Shown here piece by piece: positions 13,001-24,100 of a DNA stretch of 64,000 bases (position 1 is the stretch's first letter; each line of letters opens with the position of its first letter). Position numbers and translations under genes: made by a program. Under the pieces are notes generated by a model. That model was not told where the DNA came from and ran no database searches. It saw nothing but the letters and a program-made list of their open reading frames with translations. The DNA lies in assembly GCA_035079385.1 (NCBI GenBank), contig JAVHKY010000029.1, forward strand, positions 11,842,001 to 11,906,000. The letters are read 5' to 3'. The stretch is from Aspidiotus rigidus. Its lineage: Eukaryota > Arthropoda > Insecta > Hemiptera > Diaspididae.

Positions 13001-16000
13001 TGGCTCTCTGGAATGAGTAATTTATTTAATTCCCTAAAGTCTATACACATGCGGGTTTTTTCTTTAGGTCCACCCTCTCCTGTTTTTCGAAAAGCTAAAG
13101 TGACTGGGGCGCAGCAAAGGGTGAGCATGACTCTTCAATCATGCCATTTTTCAGTAATTCGGTGACTTGTTTCTCTATTTCATCCTGATCTTCATAGGAG
13201 CATCTGTACGGTTTTTTTGAAACGTATTTGTCTTCGATTAATTTAATTTGTGCTTCGTATCCACTCACTGTACCTACGTCGTATTGATGTTTAGCAAATA
13301 CAGAACCATACTTGTCGACGAAATCATGCACGATTTTTTTCTTATTTTTATCTAAATGCGATGTTTTCATTTCAAATTTTTCTATAGGTATTGACTCATT
13401 CCAATTTATTTTTATCTCATTATTATTATCTATTTCAGTATCATTCTTTTATTGTCGTTTTGGAAACAGTTTCTTTCTCATTTATTTCTAACTCTTGATA
13501 CACCTTTAATGTGTGGTGTTGACACAATTTAAATTCTGGAATGATATCTAACCCTATTAATAAATCATATTTATAATCTTCTTTGTCTATCACAAATACT
13601 CGGACTCTCTTTTTAATATTGAAAATTTTAATATTGAGGAAAGTTATTCCAATGACCCTATCTTCTCCGCTCATCGTATTGAAAGTAAGAGATTTTGGTG
13701 CATAAAATTTTTGCTTTAGCGTTTTCAAATAATGGAGTGGTATGACCGTTATATTTGCACCTGGGTCGTATAAACCTTCCGATTCCTTATCTTCTATCTC
13801 TACTTTCAAAGTGATCAGCGGAGGGAGACCTAGTTTTTTTGATTAGCTTCATTGTTAATGAGCTCCTCAAGTTCTGCTGTGTTCACTAACTTTGTGGGTT
13901 TTCCTGGAGAAACTTTTGCATTATTTCTAAAATTATTATTATTATTACTCGTATTATTCGAAAGTGGATTCGAATTTTTATTATTATCGTACATTTTCAA
14001 TCTACATTCCGACTCGAGATGTAATCGGCCAGGAAAACCTTTCTTCTCACAATATGGACACGGAGTCCGTCTCTGATAATTGCTATTACGTTGATACGTA
14101 TTATTATCCCTGTAATTAAAGAATTTTCTAGAATTTGGATAGTTGTTACCATTATTATTAGTATAAATTGAACTACGGACAGGTCTATCTATCGTATTTA
14201 TTTTACTTAATAATTTGTCTACTGAAGTTACTTCCTCTCTGTCTAATTTATCACGGACTCCCGCCGGCAACCCTACGACTATAGCACAAATTTTAGTATT
14301 TTCAGACATTTTTGGGTCCATATCAACTAATAATTTTAATTTCTTTAAAGCGTACTCACTTAAGGAGCCTGAAATGAATTTAAAATAGAAAGCATTACAT
14401 ACATCTGACCATCCTTTAGAAGCGAACGCATTGAGAAATGATTGTCTCCAACTATTCCAGGTCGACGTCCCCAATACGGTGCGAGTAGCTTGATACCAAT
14501 CTGACGCAGATTCTTCTACAAATAATCGAATGACTTCGCAGTAACGATTTTCTGGAATTTCAAGACGCGAGCATTCTTTTTCGAGGGTGTCGATCCATGT
14601 AACAGCGTTGCAATTTCGCCCGTTGAACTTATCAAGGACCGCGTCCTTAGCGATTGACGATAAGGTTTTTTGTGTTTTTGCCTCAACAGAAATTCTCGAT
14701 GTGTCTACGGTTACAGTTTGGATCGGTGGAGTCTGGCTAACATGAACGGGATATTTATTGACCAGCGAAATTTCTTCAAGTAATTCACCTTCAAAACAAG
14801 CGTTACCATCATCATCGATGTAAACCTGCGTAACTCTTCATTTAAGGTGATAAACGGATTTCGATAACAGTTACGATTCTTCAGAGCTTGTTTCGCTTTT
14901 CTTGCGCCTGAGGTTTTCATGAGATCTTCGTGATACGAAAGACCCTGTTTTTCGGAAGGAAAGATAAATATTTCTTCTTCACCATCAATTTGAATTTGCT
15001 TCACTTTGTGAACAGTTGATCTTCCATCTTCAGAGGCTTCACAGGTGATCATGAATCTTGCCTTGATTGAAGTCATCATGGAAAATCTTGAGAGAATTTC
15101 ACGATTTATAAGTTTGGTCGCACAAGAAGAAAGAGTTGAACGATGCTTTATGATTTATTAAAAGAATCGTGAAATAAAACTCTTTCTACGGGTGTACAAA
15201 ATGAAAAATAATATTAAAAATATACGAATCAATAATGATGACCTACACGAGAGGTTTGAAAAAACGTAATAGAATACATCAATTCTTTTTAAACGAAAGC
15301 TATCTACTAAAGTAGGTACCTACAAATTTCTTGTACATAGATTGTCTAAGCGCCAGTCGCAGCTGGCTTATCAGACGATGATAAGGTAACCTATCGAAAA
15401 TGCGAGAGTTGCCGAACGGAGAGGATAAAAGAGAGGGAACGAAACATACGACAAGTTTATTTGTACACAATAAACTTACACCCATACTATGAGTAATCGA
15501 ATAGTGTAGGGTTACGATGAAGATTTTGCTTAGCAATTATCTAAAGAAGTGGTGGAATTGTCTTTCATTATTTCAAATTTAACGTGAGGACTAAGAAAAG
15601 AAAAACAATTCACGTCAATTTCGAAAATTCAATGTCGAAGTCACGGATGTTTCACTTTATTGCAATCCAATTGGAATGCCAAAACGCAAGAAAGCAAATC
15701 TAGGGTGGTTGGCGAACAAAGTGCAGAGGGCTCGTGTCAATTCCGAAATTTTGACATCAGAAAATAATAGAAAATGATTGTCAGAACGATAATAGTCCAT
15801 TCATTAGGTACATTATTGAGAAAGAATATACCAGTATAAGTTCAATTGGGAATCTGGCAATTACGTGCACATTTTGTGATGGAAAATTTTTTGAAACTGA
15901 AAATCAAAATTTCTGCTGCGGGAGTGGTAAGATTAAGTTACCTGATTTACCCTCAATGCCGGATCTTCTTCAAAAACTATTAGACGGAAGGGATAATAGA

Positions 16001-18991
16001 TCTCATTTTCTTAGTGCTTTCAATGACTTCTCTAGGGTGTAGTGAAGTTCCAAACATATTTACAACTTTCAAAATTTTTAGTGTATCATTATATAGGAAG
16101 TCATCTACCTCCTTTAACAATCCACAAAAAATAACAAATTTTTCAGCATACACCCAGAAAGAAGAATGCGCAAAGGATCTTCTAAAAAGACGGTATCCAA
16201 CTATCAGAGAAGGTATTAAGAACGAGATTGAAAGTGTAAAACAAAATATCAACGATAAAAAAAATGCAATTGAAAAATTGGGAATTAATAGAATTAGATT
16301 AGAAATTGAACTAAAAGAATACTAATGATAAATAAATATCAAGAATTTTGAAGATAATTTAAAATTTTATAATATTTAGCGGGCTTACAGCTTTTTTTTT
16401 TTTTTTTTTTTTTTTTTAATACACCCTTTATTGTGAAAATAATAAAAAAAAATAAACAAATAAACAAAATAAAAAATAAAGATGAAAATAAAAAGAGAAA
16501 CATTACAAAACAAGGAAGAGAAAAACAAAATTACAGAAATTTAGAAGGAAGAGAAAAAAAAAAATACAAAAATACAAAATAATGATGATAATAAATAAAA
16601 AAAAAAAAAAAAAACAAAAAAAAACAGGGTGTTGGAGGATGACAACTAGGCCTTACCTCGTTTAACAAATTGTTATGGATTCCGGAAGATGTTTAAGGAA
16701 ATGAAAGATATGAGGGAAAATGGATAATTCTTCGGAGAGAGAAGGTCAATAGCTCGGAGAGGGGTTGGAAAATTTAAATTCATACATTCTGAATAGAGTT
16801 TTTGTCTTAAATTTGGTAATTCTGAGCATTCAAAAAAGTAGTGGTTGATGTCGGCTTTTAAAGGGTTATCTGGATGGAAGAAGCATGCGTCAGATTCTAT
16901 GAGATTTATGCGTTTGAGGTGGACAGGGAGACGATTATGTCCGAAGCGAAGACGGCTGATTTTGACAATGAGAGAACGAGAGATGTCGTGAAATTTCTGA
17001 AACCAAGGAGATGTCGGAAGAAAGGGTTGCACAAGTAAATAGTGAGAATTTTGATTGTTAAATGAATTTGAATAATTGAGAGACCAGTCATCCCGTGTGG
17101 AGCGTTTAGTGAGCGAATACAATTCTGACATGGCAAGAAGGTTTGATGAGACCTGAGATAGACGTGCTAATTTAGCTTTCTCGTCTGTAATTTCATTGTT
17201 AGTAATTCCCGCATTTGCGGAGATCCAGAGGAAATCAATTTTGATGGGGGAGAGAGAATGGATTAAGGATATAATTGATAGAGCTAAGGATGGACTTATG
17301 CGAAACGGAACGGAAGAAAGAGATTGAAGAGCGGAGAGAGAATCAGAAATTATTAGAAAATGTCCCATTTGGAAGTTTTGTTTAATATAATAAAGAGCTT
17401 GGAAAATGGCCATCTGTTCTGCATGAAAAATGGATGAGAAAGGTGGTAATGCAAGAGAGCAATGAAGAAGCATTGAAGGGATCCAGAAGGCCATACCGAC
17501 GCCTTCATGGTTCTTCGAGCCGTCTGTGAAAATCTGCGTATGTAGAGCTTGTATCATATATGGCTCGAGAGTCGACATTTTTCCAAGTCCCCCCCCCCCC
17601 CTCCCCTATCATATATGGCTCGAGAGTCGAAATTTTTCTAAGTCCCCCTCCTATCATATATAGCTCGAGAGTCGAAATTTTCCAAGTTTTTCGTTGGACG
17701 GCGGACACCGGACGGCAAATTTCTCAAAAAGCCCCCCATAAAACAGGTTCCGTGTTAAAAAGTTGAAGTAAATTTTTACCACTTCATAGAAAAACATTCA
17801 ATTATGTACGATTATATATGTCTTTGAGTATTTGCAAAGAAATACAGCAATGCAAAGATAATAATATCAGTCTTCATTATATCGATTTGTCAATCTCGAT
17901 TGAATCGATACATCAATCTTGATTACATCAATATATCGATCTCGATTGTTTCAAAAATATCGATTTTATACTCGGCTGCTATAGTAAGTTCGAGCTTCAT
18001 TATAATGCCTGTATAATAACCATGTGACCATGTTTAAGTTTAGTACCTAGATACAATATTTTAAGCTAACTAGCTTTTGGGAGCTCACTAGTAATAGTAG
18101 GCGTAGTTAGTGTAAGCCTAGTATGTTGTATATTAGGACTAGTATAATGGAGGCTAGGCTTTGAGGGGCTCACTAACTCCACTCGATTTTTCGAGTCATC
18201 TGCATGAGGTTGACTTCTTCTCAACAGCCCTCAACTTTCGAAGAATTTCTCAAGGCGATGATTGGACTTATATAGTAAAGTTCAAATAAACGATGTCTTA
18301 GCAAATTTTACGAGCAATATTTCTTTGTCCCAAACTATTTTCCTGAATTCTTGAGATATTTGATAAAAACTATTGTTTTGTAGGGCTGGAAGATGTCAGA
18401 AAAAATTTAGAACAAATTGTGGGAGTGGGAAGTTCAATGTATCATTCGGGACCCTTCTAAAAAATTTTCCGGTTCTAATGTTTACAAAACCATTTTGTAC
18501 TGATCTCAAAATTACCTAAAATGGTTCTTCATCACCATCGTGGCGCATTCTTCTATCATACCGTACATTTGCTTCATTTTGTACGACGAAAAGGTCGGAA
18601 TCAGTTTGTTTCTGACGATTTTCCATTCCTCTCCTTGTAAACCGAAAACGCTGTAAAGAATAAGATCTCCGGCGATGGCTGCTTCTTCTCCTCTGGTGGC
18701 AAAATGACTGAAATCTTTTATCGTTACTTCATTAATAAGCTCTGGATCTCGAATAAAGAGCGCCGGTTTCAGTAGATTATATATGCCAACGTAAGGCTCA
18801 TTCGGTTCGGCCTGGTATATGGAGTCGTGAATTTCTCCTATCGAACGACGTCCCAACAAGAAATCATAAGAGGCACCGAAAAGGAAATTTGTTTTCACAG
18901 TAACTATGCCGTGTGTCTTCCAATAGTTATTACATTTTTTAATGTAAAAATATAATGCAACGAACGCGCACAAAGTTAGCAGAAGAAACAT
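4091..18991 (-). CDS. Cytochrome P450, CYP3 clan / CYP6-like (P450-1)
   Basis: Heme-thiolate monooxygenase expected on the ER membrane, working with P450 reductase. Exons in order on the minus strand are 18991-18516, 5343-4970, 4891-4667, 4591-4340 and 4263-4091. They sum to 1500 nt, i.e. 499 residues, normal for CYP6-type enzymes. Visible landmarks: hydrophobic N-terminal anchor (residues about 1-17), helix-C W-x3-R (EEWKIVRNKL), helix-I AGHDTT, helix-K ETLR, the FDPENF (PERF-type) segment and the heme loop FGSGPRICLG with the Cys ligand. Splice sites are GT-AG and phases match across all junctions. This copy is clearly diverged from P450-2 to -4. Intron 1 is 13.2 kb because of transposons and satellite, whereas introns 2-4 are only about 75-78 bp. 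Intron 2 (4892-4969) is 78 nt and has no in-frame stop, so its retention would insert 26 codons. Substrate unknown. Confidence 0.92.
5690..6020. repeat. Diverged satellite modules at the edge of the minisatellite
   Basis: Contains partial units in the orientation opposite to the main array (TTTTTCCAAGTC, CATATATAGCTC) and an AACAGG...CCTGTT-type module near 5930-5960 (AGGAAACTGTTCTATGAGGG). It forms the left shoulder of the satellite region in P450-1 intron 1. Confidence 0.55.
6020..8765. repeat. Large 47-bp minisatellite array in P450-1 intron 1
   Basis: Several dozen tandem degenerate units of about 47 bp. The consensus on the + strand runs GACTTTCGAGCCATAT, TATATGATAGGAGGGG, AACTTGAAAAAATTTT. 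Units vary by point changes, small indels and inserted G-runs (for example 7479-7490 and 8368-8383). A poly(T) tract at 8089-8109 and a unique stretch around 7990-8110 interrupt the array. Open frames here are low-complexity artefacts of the repeat. Same family as 9050-9745, 17549-17765, 19700-19870 and 23440-24060. Confidence 0.9.
8765..8985. repeat. Palindromic centre of the satellite foldback
   Basis: Left arm (about 8768-8855) and right arm (about 8889-8978) are inverted copies of one module. It contains ACGTTCCCTACGTTCC, AACTTCGTTAGGGAAG and ACGTCGTTTTTT on the left and the complements on the right. Between them is AACAGGTGTCCTGTT, itself a small palindrome. The satellite on the left (6020-8765) and on the right (9050-9745) run in opposite orientations, making the whole a giant inverted structure. 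Confidence 0.75.
9050..9745. repeat. Satellite array in inverted orientation plus 'GGACGGCGGACGCC' modules
   Basis: About 48-bp units on this strand read TATCATATATAGCTCGAGAG, TCGAAATTTTTCCAAGTC, the reverse complement of the 6.0-8.8 kb array. Interspersed are GC-rich modules (TCGCTGGACGACGGACACCG at 9168) followed by CAAATTTCTCAAAAAGCCCC and AACAGGTTCCCTGTT at 9363. The same modular order recurs at 17549-17765 and, inverted, at 23440-24060. Confidence 0.8.
9746..10096. other. Unassigned intronic sequence
   Basis: Intron-1 sequence between satellite and gypsy element. A short G-run occurs near 9924-9936. I see nothing else supportable. Confidence 0.4.
10097..10466 (-). repeat. 3' LTR of gypsy element
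   Basis: Direct copy of 15107-15480. On the + strand it starts TATAAGTTTGG and ends AATAAACTTACA, i.e. TGTAAGTTT...AAACTTATA in element orientation. A roughly 60-codon open frame present in both LTRs is incidental. Confidence 0.93.
10720..13370 (-). pseudogene. pol: Gypsy pol: reverse transcriptase, RNase H, integrase (frameshifted)
   Basis: Minus-strand frame coding for RT, RNase H and integrase. RT shows YIDDILIYSK with the YIDD catalytic box. RNase H shows IYTDASGVGIGAV. Integrase has an H...H...C..C zinc region, then catalytic-core aspartates (DTIGGFGG, LLTDQYG). One frame ends at 13095 and the next opens at 13128, so a single-base frameshift within 13095-13128 splits the N-terminus from the rest of RT. 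Function is therefore lost unless programmed frameshifting occurs, for which I see no specific signal. Confidence 0.9.
13441..13809 (-). CDS. Gypsy aspartic protease region
   Basis: A 122-codon minus-strand frame between gag and pol. It carries LYDPGANITVIP, which occupies the place of the retropepsin active site (D-S/T-G). Here the triad reads DPG rather than DSG, followed by hydrophobic strands and a typical LLIGLD motif. The DPG reading may be lineage-specific or a damaging change. Confidence 0.75.
   Translation of the reverse strand: MKVEIEDKESEGLYDPGANITVIPLHYLKTLKQKFYAPKSLTFNTMSGEDRVIGITFLNIKIFNIKKRVRVFVIDKEDYKYDLLIGLDIIPEFKLCQHHTLKVYQELEINEKETVSKTTIKE
13830..15079 (-). pseudogene. gag: Gypsy gag (capsid/nucleocapsid) with internal frameshift
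   Basis: The gag coding sequence is read in two frames: 15079-14711 begins near the 5' LTR, and 14474-13830 continues in a different frame with coding sequence visible between them. A frameshift therefore lies near 14820. The C-terminal part contains an Asn-rich linker and a zinc-knuckle-like CPYCEKKGFPGRLHLESEC. Gag would package element RNA. This copy is likely defective. Confidence 0.75.
15107..15480 (-). repeat. 5' LTR of gypsy element
   Basis: Direct copy of 10097-10466, followed on the right by the CCCA target duplication. Close LTR similarity implies a fairly recent insertion. Confidence 0.93.
15675..16042 (+). pseudogene. Relic of Helitron-type (Rep/helicase) protein N-terminus
   Basis: An open stretch starts MPKRKKANLGWLANK, a basic N-terminus typical of Helitron-encoded proteins, and is then broken by stops near 15765. 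A second segment (about 15830-16042) reads a Cys motif CTFCDGKFF, then FCCGSGKIKLPDLP and PDLLQKLL. This matches the conserved CxxC...CC.GKv.LP..P.LL.LL block upstream of the Rep domain in Helitron proteins. No Rep or helicase domain follows. Assignment rests on motif recognition. Confidence 0.6.
16392..17548 (-). mobile_element. 5'-truncated LINE (I/R1-like) with poly(A) tail
   Basis: A poly(T) run at 16392-16418 on the + strand is the A-tail of a minus-strand element. Upstream is a long untranslated A/T-rich 3' region, then coding sequence ending at 16673. The element stops abruptly at about 17548 where satellite sequence begins, the usual signature of incomplete reverse transcription. Confidence 0.8.
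16673..17545 (-). pseudogene. LINE ORF2 C-terminus: RNase H and Cys-rich tail
   Basis: The frame begins inside RNase H: TQIFTDGSK (first catalytic Asp), FHAEQMAI (Glu), LIISDSLSAL (Asp) and NEITDEKAK (last Asp). It then has the SRLRFGHNRLPVHL segment and a C...H...H..C-like tail (DACFFHPD, NHYFFECSEL), as in I/R1-type LINEs that carry RNase H. The endonuclease and RT domains are missing, so this is a dead fragment. Confidence 0.85.
17549..17765. repeat. Short copy of the satellite module
   Basis: About three units in the orientation of 9050-9745 (TATCATATATGGCTCGAGAG), then TCGTTGGACGGCGGACACCG, CTCAAAAAGCCCC and ACAGGTTCCGTGTT. It abuts the LINE 5' truncation point, so the LINE may have inserted into satellite. 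Confidence 0.75.
17766..18515. other. Intron-1 sequence next to exon 1 of P450-1
   Basis: AT-rich intronic DNA. Around 17875-17970 there is a local run of imperfect ATCGAT-containing repeats. No coding signal seen. Confidence 0.4.
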
Positions 18992-19699
18992 ATCTGCACT
19001 CGAAATTTAACAATTCTTTTCTGTACCCAGTACGTCGCGCACGTACTGTATATTGAGAAACTTGCGATGAATTTGACTTCTCGTGGCATATTACGCGTTA
19101 GTTTAGCGAGGTCATCATGCCTCCGCGCTGATATAATTGATAAATAAATATAAAGTCTGTTCACGTCAAGATAGGGCTGGGGAAAGAATTTGAGAATATT
19201 TGTAGGTTTGGATTAACAGACTATCACAATTTATTATTTAGGATCTCGTTACTGTTATTCATTCTCGTCTGTTTGTATCATACTCCCATGTATAATAAGG
19301 GACGGATAATTTATAGCTGTCAATAAAATGGATCAAAAATCTAAGAAATCGTTTCAACCGAAGACACTCAAATTATTTTCCACTTAATTGAGAATAGGTG
19401 TCTATGTTTGTAACGCATACGAGTATCTCAACGTAAATGAAAGTGGAAGTTGTATTCGTCAGCTGTTTACACAACGTTATCAATGTACTCGAATTTAGAT
19501 TAAGAAAAACTTTTTGCATTACGTTAGTACAAATACAGGGCCCCGCCTCCTTTCTCAAGTAAAATTTGTCCTGCACATTTCATAAGACCGAAGTGGGAAA
19601 AAGGCCTTCATAACAGAATGAATACGAAAGACCGGATTAAATAGATCGCACCGTTTGCATGAAAATAATAGTTTTCTGTTTGAAGAAAATGTCGAGGCA
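18992..19699. promoter_or_regulatory. 5' flank and putative core promoter of P450-1
   Basis: On the minus strand a TATA-like TTATATTTATTTA (19141-19153) lies about 23 nt upstream of TCAGCGCGG (near 19130), an Inr-like start. The block downstream of it, ATGACCTCGCTAAACTAACG (ending near 19096), recurs at the same place before P450-2 (36611-36632) and P450-3. Conservation between the divergent P450-1 and the duplicated copies suggests a shared core promoter/5' UTR. The start site is inferred, not proven. The rest of the flank shows nothing recognisable. Confidence 0.4.
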
Positions 19700-19870
19700 T
19701 ATCTAAATTTTAACAGAAAACCTGTTTTATGTTTATTTTTTTTTGAAAAATTTGCGGACTGACGTCTCGCCAAAATGGACTTGGAAAAATGTTGCTTCTT
19801 TTCTAGAGCTATATATGATAGGAAGGACTTGAAACAATTTTGTTCTCCAAGTCATGAATATTAAGGAAGA
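19700..19870. repeat. Degenerate satellite module copy
   Basis: Carries AACAGAAAACCTGTTTTATG, a TTTGAAAAATTTGC segment and units such as AGCTATATATGATAGGAAGG. It is a decayed member of the satellite family in P450-1 intron 1. Confidence 0.55.
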
Positions 19871-20284
19871 TACTTGAAAAATTTGGAATTCTTGTCATCC
19901 TAATAAATTATACAGGGGTGAGCAAAAGTCCCTTAATGCAGTCTATTTTTTTTGTGCGCGGGTGTTTGACCCGCATTAAATATGTGAAAATAAAATAAAT
20001 TAAATTATTATAATTCTTAAATTGTTGTAGAAGATTTTTTTCTTAGTCCAATCCGGCCTTAATTGAATGAACGCATAACTCGAGAGAGCCGTGGAAATTT
20101 ACGTTTATTCGTCAGACAAATTATTATGATTCTACAACCTCGTCGCTCGAAACGATTCGAACCGCGTCTTCGGTAAGTCGCCGTAACGGCCGTCGCCCCT
20201 TTTTCCTTTCCATGCGTCGACTTCTTCCTTTCGAAAAGGTAGGGAATTCGCGTTTAGCGTATCGCTAAGAATTTCGTAGGATCA

Positions 20285-22110
20285 TGAATCACAAGTATCC
20301 CCCTCTCCCTGTACCAAATGGTGTGCCCCAGGGAGAAGTATTTAGTGTCCTACTCTTCCTCATAGCCATCAACGACATTACAAAACTTGTTAACCCTCCC
20401 CTTACGTAACGTCTTTTTGCTGACGACTTGACCATTTCCATCTGTTCTTCAAACCCTCAACGAGCCCACAGACTTCTACAGGAAACACTAAATCTAATCA
20501 CTGCATGGACATCAAAAAATGGCTTCAAATTTTCTACTTCTAAAACCTACTTGGTGATTTTTAAAAAAAGACGCCCTATACCCTATTTTCAACCTCTTTT
20601 CCTACAAAATTTCGTAATTCCATTCCGCGATTCTGCTAAACTTCTCGGCCTCAATTTTGATCAGAAACTTTCCTGGACCCCCCATATCAAATATTTAAAA
20701 GCAAAATGTATACGTGCCTTAAACGTCATTAAATTCGTATCACATCCCTCTAAAGGATGCTCCAGAAAATTACTACTACAACTCTACAAAAGTCTTATTC
20801 GATCTATATTAGATTACGGGGCACCAACATACAATTTAGCCAACAAATCTGTTCTCTCGTTACTTGATTCCATTCAAACCTCCTCCTTGAGAATGGCCTT
20901 AGGTGCCTACCGCACAAGCTCCAAACTTAGTTTATGTGCAGAAGCCGCTGAACCTCCGTTCTCCTTTCGTAGACTCATCCTAACTTCTAATTTCTTATCC
21001 TCTGTCTCCCAATTCCCTGATCTTCCTATTTATAACTCAATCTTTCTACAAAACACTCAACCCTTTTCGACTCATAATCAACATATCTTTCTCCAATTCA
21101 ATCACTCCCTCAATAAGCCATTTCAAGCAAATCCTTTGCAACCCATTTACATTACCTCCCCACCTTGGACGCTCCCTGAACCAAACATACGTGTTGACCT
21201 CATACAATTCCCTAAGTCTAACAACAACATGATTATCGAAAACATCCGACAGATGATACAAGAATATCCGGATTACACAATTTGCCTTTCAGACGGATCT
21301 AAAAAATTGAATAAGATTGCTTACGCTTATTCCATAAATGGATGCCTTACTTCTCACCGTATACGCAACATTGCATCCATATTCACAGCTGAACTGATGG
21401 CTATATTCTCCTGCCTTTCTCATCTCTCCCAACTCCCTCCAAATGGCAAATTCCTTCTCCTCTTTGACTCACTTTGTTCTTTACACTCCATACCAGACAC
21501 GTATAGCACTCTCCCCTTATTCAACGTATTCACCTCACACTACTTATCCTTAAGTCAATCAACACCCAAATCACATTCATATGGATCCCTGGTCATATCA
21601 ATCTTCCAGAAGATGATGCAGTCGACAGAGCCGCCAAAAACGCCACTTCCTTAACTAAAATAACCGATTTCACCGGTTTACCTATCTCCGATTACAAAAA
21701 TCACTACCGTCTTCTCGTCCTTCAAAAATTAAAAACATTATGGAAAAACCAAACGACTAACAAACTTCACAGTATTAAACGAACTCCTGTACCCTGGTCC
21801 TCCTCTTTAAGAAATAATAGACGTGAAGGGGTTGTTCTCACTCGTCTAAGAATTGGTCATACTCGTATCACACATTCCTACCTCATCAACTCCGATCTTC
21901 TAGCTTCCCCATCCTGTCCTTACTGCGAAGAAGAGACTTTAACAGTCAAACACTTCTTTTCCTGTCCACTACTCGCACCTCTCCGCTCTTCCCTAAATGT
22001 ACCCTCCTCCCACTCTCAAGCATTAATAAATAATTCAGACACAATAACCTCCTCCCTCCAGTACATACGCCTCACCTAATTTTACTCCTCCATATAAAAA
22101 AAAAAAAAAT
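20285..22110 (+). pseudogene. LINE (I/R1-like) reverse transcriptase-RNase H fragment
   Basis: The + strand encodes the RT core from the PQG box (GVPQGEVFSVLLF) and FADD catalytic motif (RLFADDLTISI, 20409 onward). Then come thumb-like sequence, RNase H (ICLSDGSKKL, FTAELMAIFS, LLFDSLCSL) and the C-terminal LTRLRIGHTRITHSYL and CPYC...H...C tail, ending near a poly(A) at 22096-22109. An in-frame stop at 20407 and a frameshift near 21640 kill the frame. The endonuclease and N-terminal RT are absent (5' truncated). A family relative is the fragment at 16673-17545. Confidence 0.85.
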
Positions 22111-23439
22111 TCATATATATCAATCCTCTATAATAAAGCACAGTTTGTTTACAAACCGTCGAACGTGGTGTCTGTCGGTGGCCACCGGGGTGCGCTCACT
22201 CGGTCCTGCGTGTCGACAGCAAGGGTGCTATCGGCTATCATTCAGCACAACATCGATACCTACGTTGAATATTTTCAGAAAATTTTTATTATTATCAAAA
22301 TTCATATTATGATTGTCATTATTATCATTCTGCTATTTTGTGTTCGAAACTTTGAAATTGGAAGACGACTGAACTGAACAACTGAGAAACAATTGATATT
22401 CATTTTTCAGCCAGAATAACGAAACAAAACTAAAAATTGTTCGATAGGATAGTGTTGGAAGACATAAATGGGTATCATTGATTTGTGATCGCATCTAGCT
22501 TCGGTTTTTCATATACTGGTATTATATGAAATTTGGAACGAAATAGGATCAGCGAGAGGTTGAAATTCTAATTTCCTAAGAAAACCAATACGAAATGAAC
22601 AGCCAGGTTTTGTGTTTTCTGTTGTGGATGAAGTCTATTGGCTGAAAAGATCAATAAGCGCAAGTGAACTATTACTCATTAACAGGAGAAAGAGGTTGAA
22701 AATAGTAAGTACGGTAGGTTGATGTGTTCTTGATCGATTGTAGAAATAGAATCGTGATTCGAATTATGAATACAGAACGTGATTCTCGATCACATAAAGT
22801 GATACTGCTCTTACTTATTTATCAATCCAAGTATCCGATACTGGTACCTAGATGAATTTTCCTCATTGTTAGACTATTTTGTAGGTACCTATGTTTTAGT
22901 CCGCAAGTACTTTGATGAATTCTCGAAATCGAAGGAAAAACTAGCCTGTGAGATTTATTTCACAAATTGCGGAACAACATTAGAAAATGTTCGATAATGT
23001 CGTAAGAGGTAGGTATTTTAATCGACAGTACTGATGATACTTGATCGCATGTAGCTTCTGCTTTTTGTGAATTATGAAATTTCAAATCATTTTGTAGGTT
23101 CTTACGTTTTGGTTCTCAGGGACTCGAATGCTCTGAATCAAAAGAGAAGCGCAATGAGATTTAATCTACAAATCCCGAAAGTAAATAGAAAAATATCATC
23201 TGAATAGTAGGAGTAGTTTGATGTGTTTTTGATCAATTGCGATGAGTTTTTGATCAATTGCGTAAATACAATATGTAGAATCGTGATTCGAATTATGAAT
23301 ACAGAACGTGATCTTTGATTGTTTGAAATGATATCTACGCTTAATTAATTTACTTATCAATATCAATCGAAATATCCAGTTCCAGTAGGATTTTATTATC
23401 AGAGAAAGTGGTTAAATGTGGCTGTCGTGATATTTAGTG

Positions 23440-24100
23440 ATGTTTTAACAGGCAACCTGTTCTATAGGGGGCTTTTTGAGAATCTTGCCGTCCGCTGTCC
23501 AACAAAAAACTTGGAAAAATTTGGACTATCGAGCCATATATGATATGAGAGGGACTTAGAAAACTTTTGACTCTCGAGCCATATATGATAGGAATTTTTT
23601 CAAGTCTCCCTTTTATCATATATAGCTCAAGAGTCAAAATTTTAACAGGGATCCTGTTCTATGAGTGGCTTTTTGAGAAATTTGCCTTCCGCCGTCCAAC
23701 AAAAAACTTGGCAAAGTTTTGACTATCGAGCTATATATGATAGGAGAGGGACTTGGAAAAATTTCGACTCTCGAGCTATATATGATAGGAGGGAGACTTT
23801 GAAAAAATTTCGACTATCGAGTCATATATGATAGGAAGGGGATTCGAAAAAATTTCGACTATTGAGCCATATATGATAGGAGAGGGACTTAGAAAAATTT
23901 CGATTCTCGAGCTGTATGTGATAGGAATTTTTTCAAGTCCCACACCTATCATACATAGTTTGAGATTCGAGAAAAATGTTGACTCTCAAACTATATTATA
24001 CTAGGCTTATAATAGGTCTAGGCCATCTTTATACTACTTTATCTAGGTCTAGGCTCCCTTGAATTCTCAATACCAAATCCCATATGACTCATATTGAAGA
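23440..24100. repeat. Satellite array copy with two palindromic modules
   Basis: The order is AACAGGCAACCTGTT (23448), GGGGGCTTTTTGAGAA, GCCGTCCGCTGTCCAAC, then units of AGCCATATATGATAGGAGGG type. The whole module repeats from 23643 (AACAGGGATCCTGTT). It ends with CTAGGTCTAGGCTCCCTTG and TCTCAATACCAAATCCCAT, which match 8955-9010 inverted. It is an inverted second copy of the foldback family. Confidence 0.75.

Larger units (their letters stand above)
10097..15480 (-). mobile_element. Complete Ty3/gypsy LTR retrotransposon (minus strand)
   Basis: Direct LTRs lie at 10097-10466 (3' LTR in element orientation, 370 bp) and 15107-15480 (5' LTR, 374 bp). The one obvious length difference is a 4-bp insertion in 15314-15321. 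The target duplication CCCA is at 10093-10096 and 15481-15484. A purine tract (AATGGGGGGA on the minus strand) abuts the 3' LTR, as expected for second-strand priming. The interior encodes Gag, an aspartic protease, then RT-RNase H-integrase on the minus strand. No envelope-like frame is present, so it is a retrotransposon rather than an errantivirus. Frameshifts make this copy defective. It lies inside P450-1 intron 1 in the same sense as the P450. Confidence 0.95.
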
